A stretch of DNA of 64,000 nt from Sphaerolaimus hirsutus (lineage: Eukaryota > Nematoda > Chromadorea > Monhysterida > Sphaerolaimidae): NCBI GenBank assembly GCA_964036195.1, contig OZ038457.1:12675147-12739146 (forward strand). Reading direction: 5' to 3'. The translations under genes were made by a program, and so were the position numbers. A model generated the notes under the pieces. It was not told where the DNA came from and did not search any database. It saw only the letters and a list, made by a program, of their open reading frames with translations. Below are positions 39,572 through 50,059 of the stretch, piece by piece; the first letter of the stretch is position 1, and each line of letters starts with the position of its first letter.

Positions 39572-42500
39572 ATGGCAAATCGACGTAGACGGTCGTCGAG
39601 TTCGAGCAGCGGTTCTTCTTCGAGCAGCAGCTCGAACAGCAGCTCAAGCTCGTCGTCGTCCAGTTCGTCGGCACGTTCCAATGCGGCGCCGGTCATCAAC
39701 CAGTTGCCCGCTGCCGCCGAGCCTCCTCTTGAGAATGTGCCCGCCATCGACCCCAAGTTGGTGTGTCGATTGTGCCGGCATTACATCCGTTTTATCGCTG
39801 TTTCTTTTCAGCGACAATCCCGATGTTGACAACCCCGTGGTCGATCCCGACGACGACATTCGTGTCGACGTCGATGTTTCGAACGAGCCCGGCGATGACA
39901 TCGAGCCTGTGGCAGACTCGCGTGACAAGATTCCGGCGACGCCGGCCGACGCCGTCGCGTTGGCCAAATCGAAGGCCGAGCCCATCCTGTCCGACGACGT
40001 AAAGCGCTGGCTGGTCGACTTGGCGCCGGGCGTCTGTATGTCCAGTGACCTGTGCACGGCGTTCAAGCAGAAGTATAAGCCGTTGAACAACGTGCTTCTC
40101 GACGTTAGAGGGGAATTTTTTCTTGCTTGATTAGAATTTACTTTAAGTGAATTTTGATCCGCAGCTCGTGCCTAGGAGAGACGAGCCTTTCACAGAGGGT
40201 GGTAAATTCGCTACCCCCTCTCGTGCCTCGGTCGACATTCACAATCTCAAGGCACTTACTGACAATCTTTTCGAGCTTGACAAAGTGCTGATCGAGATGG
40301 GTCGCATCCCATTTTTACTGGGTGAAAATTTTATTTCACTTTCAAATTTCCTTTGAGAACGTCATTAAGACACTCTGTTTTTCAGGAGATTTGGCGGCGC
40401 TCCACAAGTCCTCGGCCAAGGAGGGTTCGGTGGATGGCCTGCCGCAGCAGTACGCGACGCTCGCCAAGGACACCTTCGAGGCTATGGCTTGGCTCGCTTC
40501 CAAAACGTCTCAGGTGACCGGGGGATTTTAATTTTAATTTTATTTTACCTCGGCTGAGTTTTGTCCTGATTACATGTCCTTTTACATTAATCAGGCACGC
40601 CTTTTTGTGCACGGGATGCGCCGCATGATGTGCTTGGCGCCCTGGTTCAAGAACTTGAACAAGCGCCAGATTAAGGCCGTAAGCAAAGAATTGATGATTG
40701 TCGGCTTGAAAAAGCGAACCTCCAAAGAAACCGGTTCGAAATTATTTTACAAATTTTGAAATTTGGTACCTCTTTTGAGCAATTGTTAATTTTGCATCAT
40801 AAATTCAGATGCAAAATTCCCGGACAAAGACTCGGCGCCCCCCCTGTTGTTTGGTTCCGCACTTTTGAAGAAAATGCGAAAGCGCATCAAGAATAAAAAG
40901 CGGACGGATAAGGTTGTGGGAGAGTTGTTGGGAAGTCAGTTGACATTTACTTGTTTTCCTGATTTCATAAATTGACTCTTTCGTAAATTAATTTACCTCT
41001 TTCAGACGAAGATTTGTCCAAGAAAGGCCGCAATGTCGCGCGGCAGCCGTTGAATCGCGCACGGTCCTTGCCGGACACGCTCAGCATGGACGGCAGGAGG
41101 CAAGCCTACCGGAACCGATACCAGGACTTTAGGCAGCCTAGGTATGTTCGGGGAGATACGCGTCGGTTTTCAATTAGAGTTTCGGCTAAGCCGGTAAAGC
41201 GTTTACCCAAGAGATCCAGGATTGAATTTTCGAAAATTTCTGGACAATTATCTATCGAGTCACCGATAGATAATTCTATTTTTTACAAACTTTCTCTGCC
41301 TGAGAAAGTTGCTGGAAGGACTAAATTTGCATTGGTAAATTGGCAAATTGTAACGTCTGACATTTGGGTCCTGAATGCCATTCAAGGCGCAAATTTGATG
41401 CTTGACTCGACCCCGACTCAAACCAAAGCTCTTTTACCCATTCATTTTCCGGATGACATGGCCAAATTAGTTGACGATAAAGTTGACGAGCTTTTAGAGA
41501 AAGGTGCAATTTCTGAGGTTTCTCTTTCGGAAATTGGTTTTGTGTGCAGAATCTTTTTGGTCTTTCAAAAATCTGGCAAAATTAGACCAGTGAACGATTT
41601 GTCCCCCTTGAACAAATTCATCAAAGCTCCCTCTTTCAAAATGGAGACTTTGAACGTTTTGAGGACGATTATTCAAAAAGGCGATTTTCTTGCAAAAATA
41701 GACTTGACGGACGCTTATTTTACCATTCCGATTAATCAATCGGAACTCAAATATTTGCAATTTTTCTGGAATGGAATTTTGTACCAGTTCAATTGCATGC
41801 CATTCGGCTTGTCTACCGCCCCTTTCATTTTCACGAAAGTGTTGGCGCCTGTGGTAGCATTCTTCCGAAAACGGGGAATTCGCTGTCAGATTTATCTTGA
41901 CGATATTGGAGTTTTTTGTCAAGACAAAAATCTTTTGTCAAGTCAACTGGAATTTATATTGTTGACTTTGACGAGTTTGGGCTTCTCTGTTAATAGAGAT
42001 AAGTGCCAATTAACTCCCTCTTTTGAAATGGAGTATTTGGGTGTGATTGTAAATTCAGAGGATTTGAAATTTCACGTTCCTGATTCAAAGTCAAAATCTA
42101 TCAAGGAACGTGCGCAACAACTTCTTGTTGCTGACACAATTTTGCTTAGGGCCCTGGCATCCTTTTTGGGCCAGATCAACTTTGTCACTCAGGCGATGTT
42201 TGTGGGTGCTGCATTTTGTAGAGAATTACAATTTGCACTTATAGATGGACTCTCGCTGGCTGGTTCCTATAACCACCAGGTTCCCTTGTCCCTGCAAGCT
42301 AGAGAAGAGCTAAAGTTATGGTTAAATTGCATGGAGAGTTTTGATGGTAGAGACATTGTGGAACCCCCACCTTCAAAAATTATCGAAGTTGATGCATCCA
42401 ACTCGGGTTGGGGTGCTGTTTTGGATAAAGATGAAGTTTTTGGATTTTGGGATGAAAATCAAAGAAAAATTCATATCAATCACAAGGAGTTGTTGGCTAT

Positions 42501-44486
42501 TCTCCTTGCTGTGAAAGCTTTCAGAAAAATTTTGTCAAATAAAGTTGTTCTCATCCAATCTGACAACAGTGCCGCTGTGGCATATTTGAATAAGAGAGGT
42601 GGGACAAGGGGTAGAGAAATGGCCAGAACGGCTACCGAAATCTGGCGCATTTGTCTGGAGAGTCAAATTTCCATTTCAGCTCAACATATTGCTGGAATTC
42701 GCAATTTGAGAGCTGACGCCGCTTCCCGGAGGTCTTTTGAACCTTCCGATTGGAAGCTGTGCCCTCAGGTGTTTGACATGATTTGTCATTTGTTTGGCCT
42801 GCCAGAGTTAGACCTCTTTGCAGCGCCTCACAACACCCAATTGGATAGATTTTGTGCTTTAAGAGCCCATCCTGACGCATTTGAAAAGGACGCTTTTTCA
42901 ATTGACTGGTCAAGGTTTAGTCTACTTTATGCCTTTCCGCCAATTTGTTTGATTGGCAGAGTTCTGCAAAAAATTCGCAATTCGAGTGCAACTGTCATTT
43001 TGATTGCACCCTTTTGGACAAGAAAATTTTGGTTTCCGGACATTTTAGAATTGTCAATTCATTGTCCTTTGGTTTTGCCAAAACTGGCCCATTTATTGAC
43101 TAGGCCAGATGGTCAGTTCCTTTTTTACAAAACAGTTTTTTCAATTTTCATAATTTTTAAAAAACAATTTTTAATAAATTCTAGGATCGCGTCACCCGCT
43201 GGTGAAATCGCGATTGCGATTGACAGCGTGGGTTCTTTCGGGAATGCATGCAAGTCAGCAGGACTTTCACAAGCAGCTATCGCTTTGGCTGGAAAGTCAG
43301 TCGCACCTTCTACCTGGAACCAATATTCCATGGTATGGCGCCGCTGGATATGCTGGGCCAGAGCGCAAAATGCCCATTCCCTTCGGCCTTCTGCGGCTCA
43401 GGTTGCTAATTTTTTAGCTTCACTCCATTCAGATGGACTTGCATTTAGTTCCATTGCCGGCGCTAGATCGGCACTTTCGTTCTTACTAGCACCTTCTATT
43501 GGCACTTCGTTATCAGATAACATTCTTATTAAAAGGGTGCTGGGAGGTATTTACAAGGTCAAACCTCCAGCAGCCAGATATTCGCATATCTGGGATCCTG
43601 ATGTTGTTTTACACTTTATTGCTAACAATTGGTCTAACAATAATTCAATTTCGATTTTGGAACTTAGCCAGAAATCAGTCGCCTTGTTGGCACTAGCTAG
43701 GCCAGCGAGAGCTATTGAACTTGCCAATATTGATTGGAAATCTGTTCATATCAATAATTCGCAAATTTCGTTTTCTAACCTGAAACTACTGAAAACTCAA
43801 AAATCTGGACCTCTCAAATCTTCTAAGCTTCCCCGCTTCGAGAATCAGATTTTATGTCCAGTAGAAGCCATTTCTGTCTACCTTCAGAGAGTGGCTTCCA
43901 TCAGACCAGTTACTTCTAAAGCTTGTTTTATTACATCTAAAAAGCCCTTTAACGATGCCTCAAGTGATACTCTTCGGCGATGGCTTTTGCATGTTTTGAA
44001 AATTTCTGGTGTGGAAAATTTTTCGGCGCATAGTTTTCGCGCCGCTTCTGCTTCGAAAGCACTCTCTAAAGGCGTGCCATTAGATCAGATTCTAAAAGCT
44101 GGTAATTGGTCCAAGAATTCTTCAGCTTTTGCTAAACACTATAACAAATGTTTTTCTGCTGATTTCGATTTAACTTCGACGGAAAAGTCAGGCTTTTAAA
44201 TCGTTCTTACTTAGTGTAGGAGCTGTGGTCATAAACGTTAATTTGTGTGAGCAACTTCGTTGTGATACACAAATTGTTTTATGAGCCACAGCTCATACAC
44301 TAAGATTCCCTTTGATTTCCCTCCCACCCAATTATTTCCTTACTTTTCCATTTCAGTAACTTTGGTGGTCAACGCGGAGGCGGAAATCAGCGACAGCAAG
44401 GACAACAAGCTGGCGCGTCTTCTTCCGGACAGGCGGCCCGTTACAAGGGTCCGGCTCGCCGCGGCGCGAAAACATCAAAGAAATAG
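39572..44486 (+). CDS. DIRS polyprotein: Ser/Arg-rich Gag-like part, RT, RNase H, tyrosine recombinase
   Basis: The 1,061-codon frame 41014-44199 is uninterrupted. It has RT with YLDD at residues 294-297 (41893), RNase H starting at VDAS (42388), and a tyrosine recombinase with R899 (RAIEL), HSFR at 1006-1009 and Tyr1043 (HYNK). Upstream, six short segments with in-phase GT-AG borders connect to it: 39572-39762, 39812-40103, 40165-40321, 40386-40513, 40595-40733 and 40809-40934, entering the long exon at 41006. The first encodes an Arg-then-poly-Ser tract, the second an acidic Asp/Val-rich stretch. The four after it have helical, capsid-like composition. A further exon, 44357-44486, encodes an RGG-rich tail (NFGGQRGGGNQRQQG) reachable from a GTCAGG donor at 44187. 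Otherwise translation ends at TAA 44197. No methyltransferase domain was seen. The splicing is inference from signals and phase. Confidence 0.82.
44203..44304 (+). repeat. internal complementary region (circle-junction template)
   Basis: The first 33 bp are the reverse complement of the left tip (39385-39417). The other 72 bp (overlapping by the shared AAA) are the reverse complement of the right tip (45142-45213). The region therefore spells the junction of the circular DNA form, as in DIRS1, where it restores the ends during replication. It lies inside the possible last intron. Confidence 0.93.
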
Positions 44487-44597
44487 TTTTACAAATTTTT
44501 TGTTTGCATAATTTGTGAAAGTTTTCGTGGATGATTTTGGTTTCGGTTGGATTTCATTCAAATTCATTCGGTTCATAACCAATTTTTCATTTGTGTT

Positions 44598-44804
44598 GGG
44601 GGGCTCTGCCCCCCAAACCCCCCGTTAATCATCATGTCAAATTTGCTTACATTTTGCATTGAATTTGAATGATTTCAGTGTCGTGAATTGCGTGTTCGTA
44701 GATTACGATTTACCTGCAGTTCTGTCGTTATCTCGACGAATTTCAAACGTGTAAACTTTGAAAGTTTTGAAATTTGTTGGGGGGCTCCGCCCCCCAAACC
44801 CCCC
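44598..44804 (+). repeat. paired G-rich hairpins in the DIRS 3' region
   Basis: At 44598-44623 and 44779-44804 the same unit occurs: six G, CTC(T/C)GC, six C, AAA, six C. Each can fold into a stable GC hairpin or, on the other strand, pair G-runs. They lie after the coding region and before the right terminal repeat, where a terminator or packaging signal would fit. The role is unknown. Confidence 0.7.
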
Positions 44805-44989
44805 GTTTTCGTTATATTCTCTTTCACGTTTGAAGTTCTTTAGAGAATTCTTTCATGTGCGGTTGTGCAGTTTGCACACTTAGTCGCGAGTTCGTTTTTG
44901 GCGTGCGTCATTTATTAAATGAACTTTTTTGATCGGATTTGCACATGGAATTTTTGAGCAACTGTTGCGGATACACAAATTGTCATTGT

Positions 44990-45213
44990 CTCGGATGGCA
45001 GAAGAACAGGGATAGTCTGTCTCGAACCTACGGCGTGGTTTTATGCGCCCAGGCACTGCACTTTAATCGTTAATCCTTTGGATTAATTGCGCAGTCGCGC
45101 ATATGAGTGCAGTGCAACGTGAGATTATCCCTACGTTCTTACTTAGTGTATGAGCTGTGGCTCATAAAACAATTTGTGTATCACAACGAAGTTGCTCACA
45201 CAAATTAACGTTT
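44990..45213 (-). repeat. right inverted terminal repeat of the DIRS element
   Basis: The inverted copy of the left repeat carries an additional outer segment (about 45164-45210) with a small palindrome, AATTTGTGT...ACACAAATT. It ends in TTT next to GCAGAT. Confidence 0.9.
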
Positions 45214-45279
45214 GCAGATAATGAGTGATAGTCATTGTCATTGAAAAGGGTTTTCGTTTTAAGACCGAACCGACAACTG

Positions 45280-45680
45280 AAATGCGTTTTAAAACTTGAA
45301 CGGCATTTACAAATTATCTGCGAATTGGTATGTGTGTAAACTTGAACAACATTTACAAATTATCTGCGAATTGGTATGTGTGTACACTCAACTATTATCT
45401 GCGGATTGGTATTTGTGTGCACTCCACTAGTGAGTATACGTCACTGCTTTTTGTTGCAGACATGGAACTTTATATGGAACTTTTCATGCCTTTTTTGTGA
45501 GCACAAAAATTGTCGCTTAAGCAAAAGTGACCGAAACTGGCTGAAAAATAGAACTTGAAGATTTTTAGCTAAAATGCGTATAAAATTATGGCTGTTTCAG
45601 GTTTCGGATAGTATAGTGAAGATTTTTAGCTAAAATGCGTATAAAATTATGGCTGTTTCAGGTTTTGGATAGTATAGTAT
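45280..45680. repeat. two short tandem duplications
   Basis: 45293-45425: a 46-bp unit (AACTTGAACGGCATTTACAA...) about 2.7 times. 45557-45678: a 61-bp unit (GAAGATTTTTAGCTAAAATG...) twice with one mismatch, followed by ATAGTATAGTATAAGAAATC repeats. Confidence 0.8.
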
Positions 45681-45689
45681 AAGAAATCA

Positions 45690-46240
45690 TAGTATAGTAT
45701 AAGAAATCAAGTGGGGGTCGGACCTTGGTGGGAGAGCAAAAATGCCACAATTTTTTTGACATATGGCAACCCACCAGTGAGTCTCCAGGGCCTTTCCATG
45801 CATCAAGTGTAGAGGGAGGTTACATCTATATACCACCCGATTATTAGCTTTCCACCCTGCCCACAGCTGGAGATAGGCTATCTGAAGTGAAATCAAAAAT
45901 TGGGGGCTGGACTTTGGTGGGCAGGTGTTGAGGTGAGCACCCAATAATACTGGAAGCATTAGGGTACTTTATGTAATACAATCCAATTTGCAGACTAATT
46001 TATACAATTCTCTAAAAACGATACCTTATATCCTCAAAATACCCCCCCCCACGAAATTCCCCCTCAAAATTACTAGGTAAAATACTCAAAATTAGTACTG
46101 GGAGTTTGCAAAAATTCAGGAGAAATAATACCCCCCTCGCAATACCCCCGCCCCCCTCGTTTAAACCCCCCCTCGAAATTCTCACTCTGAAACAATGAAC
46201 ACCCTGAGCGTATTTCGAGGAAATACAGGATATTTTTCAA
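45690..46240. repeat. single-arm relative of the TA palindromes, then a C-rich MITE
   Basis: 45700-45940 resembles one arm pair of 15963-16274 (AGTGAAATCAAAAATTGGGG, TGTAGAGGGAGGTTACA) but its ends are lost. 46021-46232 has ATACCCCCCCCC and CTCGAAATTC blocks of the C-rich family. Confidence 0.45.
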
Positions 46241-46468
46241 TCTTTTGGTTGCTTTGGTTTGGCATCTGTGCAATCTTTACCTGTACGAACGTGTTATGCA
46301 TCAGTTATTACCTTGACATCGAAATTAGTGTCAACTAGTGTTTAGTTGACGCAATCAATTTCTCAGTTGACAAAAAAATATTCCGAACGCGTTAGCCTGT
46401 TTTTGGGTTAGGGGGGGGTGTATGGTGTGTGTGGCGCCATACGCACGTATACTCCGGTTACTTTACAC

Positions 46469-47337
46469 TAGTGATGGAATGGCGCCATGGCGCTGGCGCC
46501 ATTTGAGGGCGCCAAAGGGCGCCGCGCCATGGCGCCATTGGCGCTTGGCGCCCTTTTTCTGTGGCGCCCTTGGCGCCTGGCGCCCACATTCTGAAAGGCG
46601 CCATGGCGCCCTTGGCGCTTGGCGCCCTTTTTCCGTGGCGCCCTTGGCGCCTGGCGCCCTGCTTTAGAAGGGCGCCAAAAAGGCGCCAGCAAGGTTTCAC
46701 GGTGAGTGCTGTGTAAACGAAAAAAAAGAAAGCCGCATCCGTGGATGATCTAAATTCGCCAGAAAAATGGACTGAGTGGTGTGAGTGGGTGGAAATCTTT
46801 CGTCCAACGGTTCATCAGATCTGTCTGACGGATCAGAAGACAAGAATGATGGACCGTCTAACTTGCAAAATCATAAATAAATGGATTTAAATCGTTGCAA
46901 TTAGGAAACATTGTTTGGAAAGGTCTATTTGTAATGAATGGATTGTTGTCAAATGACAATTTACATTACGTTTGAATTCGTCATGTGGATTTTATTCAAA
47001 AAAATTTTGTTCCTAGCCTTGTTTTTGTCATTATATCCTGGAGAACGCGAATTAAGATCTGAATGCGCGTATAATGGTGCTGGAGAAACATTTTTAGCAC
47101 ACGCATGGTGTTGTAGGCACTTTTTTATCCTGGCGCCTGGCGCCCTATTTTCCAAATGGCGCCCTTGGCGCTTGGCGCCCTCTTTCCGTGGCGCCCCTGG
47201 CGCCTGGCGCCCACTTTCTCAATGGCGCCCTTGGCGCCTGGCGCCCTTTTTCTGTGGCGCCCCTGGCGCTTGGCGCCCACTTTCCGAATGGCGCCATGGC
47301 GCCTGGCGCCATTTTTTCTGGCGCTTTTCCATCACTA
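46469..47337. mobile_element. hAT-like MITE built of GGCGCC palindromes, 8-bp TSD
   Basis: Ends TAGTGATGGAATGGCGCC / GGCGCTTTTCCATCACTA lie between perfect duplications CTTTACAC (46461-46468, 47338-47345). About 220 bp at each end are strings of GGCGCC, TTGGCGC and CTGGCGCC. The middle 46700-47130 is ordinary sequence without a recognisable frame. Confidence 0.9.
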
Positions 47338-47345
47338 CTTTACAC

Positions 47346-50059
47346 CCTGCACGCGTGGTTCCCGCTGGAAGTGTGCCAACGATGGTTAGCGCGTGCGAGT
47401 TTCATAAAAAGATGACAAAATTGATTGTTGTTATAATGTTATTCATTAACATATTCACATCGATGAATTTTTTTCATATTTTTATGGAAATCGCATGACT
47501 TAACAATCATTGGCACGCTTCCAACACAAGAGACATAAATCAGTGCGATGGCAGAGTATCATGTACGCCGAGTATACGTACATAAATACTATAGCATAAT
47601 TGCCAATTGGGATTCAATGCAAATGGAAGGAGCATGCAGAGAGCAGTGTGCAGTGGATACACTATGTAAGCTTTATGCCATTGACGCAGTTTGATCACTG
47701 GGATATGTCATGTCAGTATAAAGTACACTGTTCATTTGGATTAAGATTTTATTTGGTGAACAAAACACACCTCAATTTGCGGAACTGGCACCAGATAAGT
47801 GAAGTGGCAAATGCGAAGTGAATTGAGAAGAAAATTGGCAAAAGCGAAGTGAAATCGCAAGTAAATTGGCAAAAGCGAAGTAAAACTAAAAAGTGATTTC
47901 CCTTTTGCCAATTTCCTTCTCAATTCACTTCTCAATTTGCGGAACTGGCCCCAGTTGTAAACTGGGCCGACTGGCTTGATTGTGTGAGCGTAAATATGGG
48001 CAACTGAACAATTATTATACCAGTTTTTATAACAACCACCAGCGCCATGTAGATTTTACATCGATATTCATGGCATGTCCCACTGATGACAGTATGTTAT
48101 GTTATACTGCCTTGGTGTAAACCAATGGTTAGAATGGTATTTATAACTGATCGGACTGAATGCTATAGACTCAATGCTGGGAAAAAAACACAGAAATTTA
48201 CACAGAAACATGGAAACTCACAAATTTTGAGAAACTCAAAACTCAAATGAGTTTTTTTGAGAACACAGAAACACAGAAAATACATGAAAATGAAAGTTTT
48301 ATTTTGTTTTTTCATCAAAGTGACGCAACCCTAAATGCACATGATTTCAGTTGAACCAAACAACATAAATAACATATGCATACATAAGCTATGCATATAC
48401 CGTATTACCTCGAATTAACCCCCTCGAATTAAACCCCCCTCGAAATACCCCCTAAAATTTCGCTGAGGGAATAATAACCCCCCTCGAAAAACCCCCCCTA
48501 AGTTTAGTGTAAAGAGAATGTACACGGCAAATACCGCAGTTGGTGATCTGTTGGTGAAACCAATGACTGAGTGACATTATGACTGGGTGTTTGCAGTCAT
48601 ATAAATGCATGTACGTCTATGTCTATTCAGGGAGGGTTAATTCGAGGCGGTTCTATTACTTCGCCAGAAATTGTCTGAAATTCCATGTACTGTGAGACAT
48701 AGAAAAATCAGTAGATCGCATACATCACGCAGAAAAAAACTTTTGTAAAATTGTCTTTAATTTTAAATGTTCATTTTATTTTATTCCAAAATGTCATTAA
48801 TAAAATAAAATGAACCGTTTTACAAAATTTTTGCAAAAATTGTACAATAATGTTACAAAAAATCAGAATCTTGTATGCAAGGCCAGAAAAATGTTATCAT
48901 TAAACCTAAACATGAAAAAATTCACGTGGATGTGGATGATGCTACAGGGTATGCTGGCAAAAATGGGTACCCATTATTTTCTGGCGAAATAATAAACCCC
49001 GATGGGGGTATTTCAATGTTGTACGGTAAGCACTACTTGCAGTGCTTGATGGAATGCTGAGGATGCTCAGCACAAATGGGTCCAGCACACTCAAGTGCAG
49101 GTGCCAATTCAACAAGTGAGAAGTAAAAAAAAAAGTATAAGTGAAAAGTTTGAACCCGAAGTATAATTTAAACTTTTATAATAAGTTATTACTTCTAAAA
49201 CTTATTGGCTTTTAATGGCTTTAATTGTCTTTAATTTATCTTTAGCTTTATCTTTTATTTAGCTTTGTCTTTTAATTTATTGGCTTGTCTTTTAGCTTTA
49301 CTTCTCATTTAAATTCTCACTTCTTGAATTGTTTTTACTCGTCCACTTACGGAATTGATCCCCCAGAATGAATTTTGCATTCTGTGTATATGTATTGGGC
49401 ACAAATAGAAAATCGATGGGTGCTGACAGCCTTGAGAAAATTCAAATTTCTATACAATTTTTATTCTTATTTTGAAATTTTTCATTTTTATTTTTTTCCT
49501 TAAATTTTCCGTTTTATTTTTATTTTGTTTCTCACATTTTTACATGGCAGATTTTATGTGGGGTCAAAACATGTTCAAAGACAATATTTACCTAATGTGT
49601 AACCTAACTCAAAACACAGAATGTTTTTTTTTACTGGAGAACTTACCCATCGTTGTATATAATGCACAGAATGTTACCATATATTCATGAATACAGTCAC
49701 GTGTGAAATTCGCAGCGAATTCACCATTTGTGAGTAATAAATGTGATGAAAAAAATGTATATATTGTGTCTGTGTGAGATAGGATACGGTGGGTTTCGGT
49801 GTAAAGTGTGCGGTGGGTGAACGTGCGTTGTGAATGATATGCACACGTGCTGGAAATGAACATTACGCAGGTACATAGTTGTTTGCACAAGTGAAGCTGC
49901 ATGTGCACTGAAGCTTTACTGCATATACCGCATCACATTATTTCTATTGTACATAGATTTAAAGGTAGATGTATTTACCTATATGCAAAATAGGTATGAG
50001 CACACGATGTGAGATCATCTATAAACAAATAACGCAAACCTTTCCTCAAACGGTTGAAA
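47346..50059. repeat. spacer with repeats, no gene recognised
   Basis: 47780-47945: CTCAATTTGCGGAACTGGC repeats and inverted AAGCGAAGTGAA motifs. 48180-48330: AAACACAGAAAC-rich stretch. 48398-49028: C-rich MITE (TACCGTATTACCTCGAATTA... to ACGGTA) with an inner AT palindrome at 48741-48830. The remaining sequence, 49029-50059, is AT-rich, with TTTAATTTATC/TTTAGCTTT repeats near 49210-49310. No gene is visible. Confidence 0.5.

Larger units (their letters stand above)
39385..45213 (+). mobile_element. DIRS-like tyrosine-recombinase retrotransposon
   Basis: A complete element of 5,829 bp has inverted terminal repeats (39385-39561 and 44990-45213), an internal complementary region (44203-44304) equal to both outer ends joined, and RT, RNase H and tyrosine recombinase on one reading frame. 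Both ends carry TTT, and there is no target-site duplication. This fits integration of a circular intermediate by a recombinase, the DIRS model. The long frame has no stop or frameshift, so this copy is young or still functional. It sits in the spacer downstream of the VPS13D-like gene, on the same strand. Confidence 0.93.

Noticed and set aside
44281-44511. Frame 44281-44511 in the DIRS 3' region
   Set aside because: The overlapping frame encoding the RGG-rich tail has a far more protein-like composition and a good acceptor. This one is its shadow.
45164-45213. Outer extension of the right DIRS repeat as foreign sequence
   Set aside because: Its reverse complement is part of the internal complementary region, so it belongs to the element.
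46422-46700. Open frames on both strands at 46422-47415
   Set aside because: GGCGCC palindromes remove stop codons in all frames. The stretch is the end of a hAT-like MITE with a perfect TSD.
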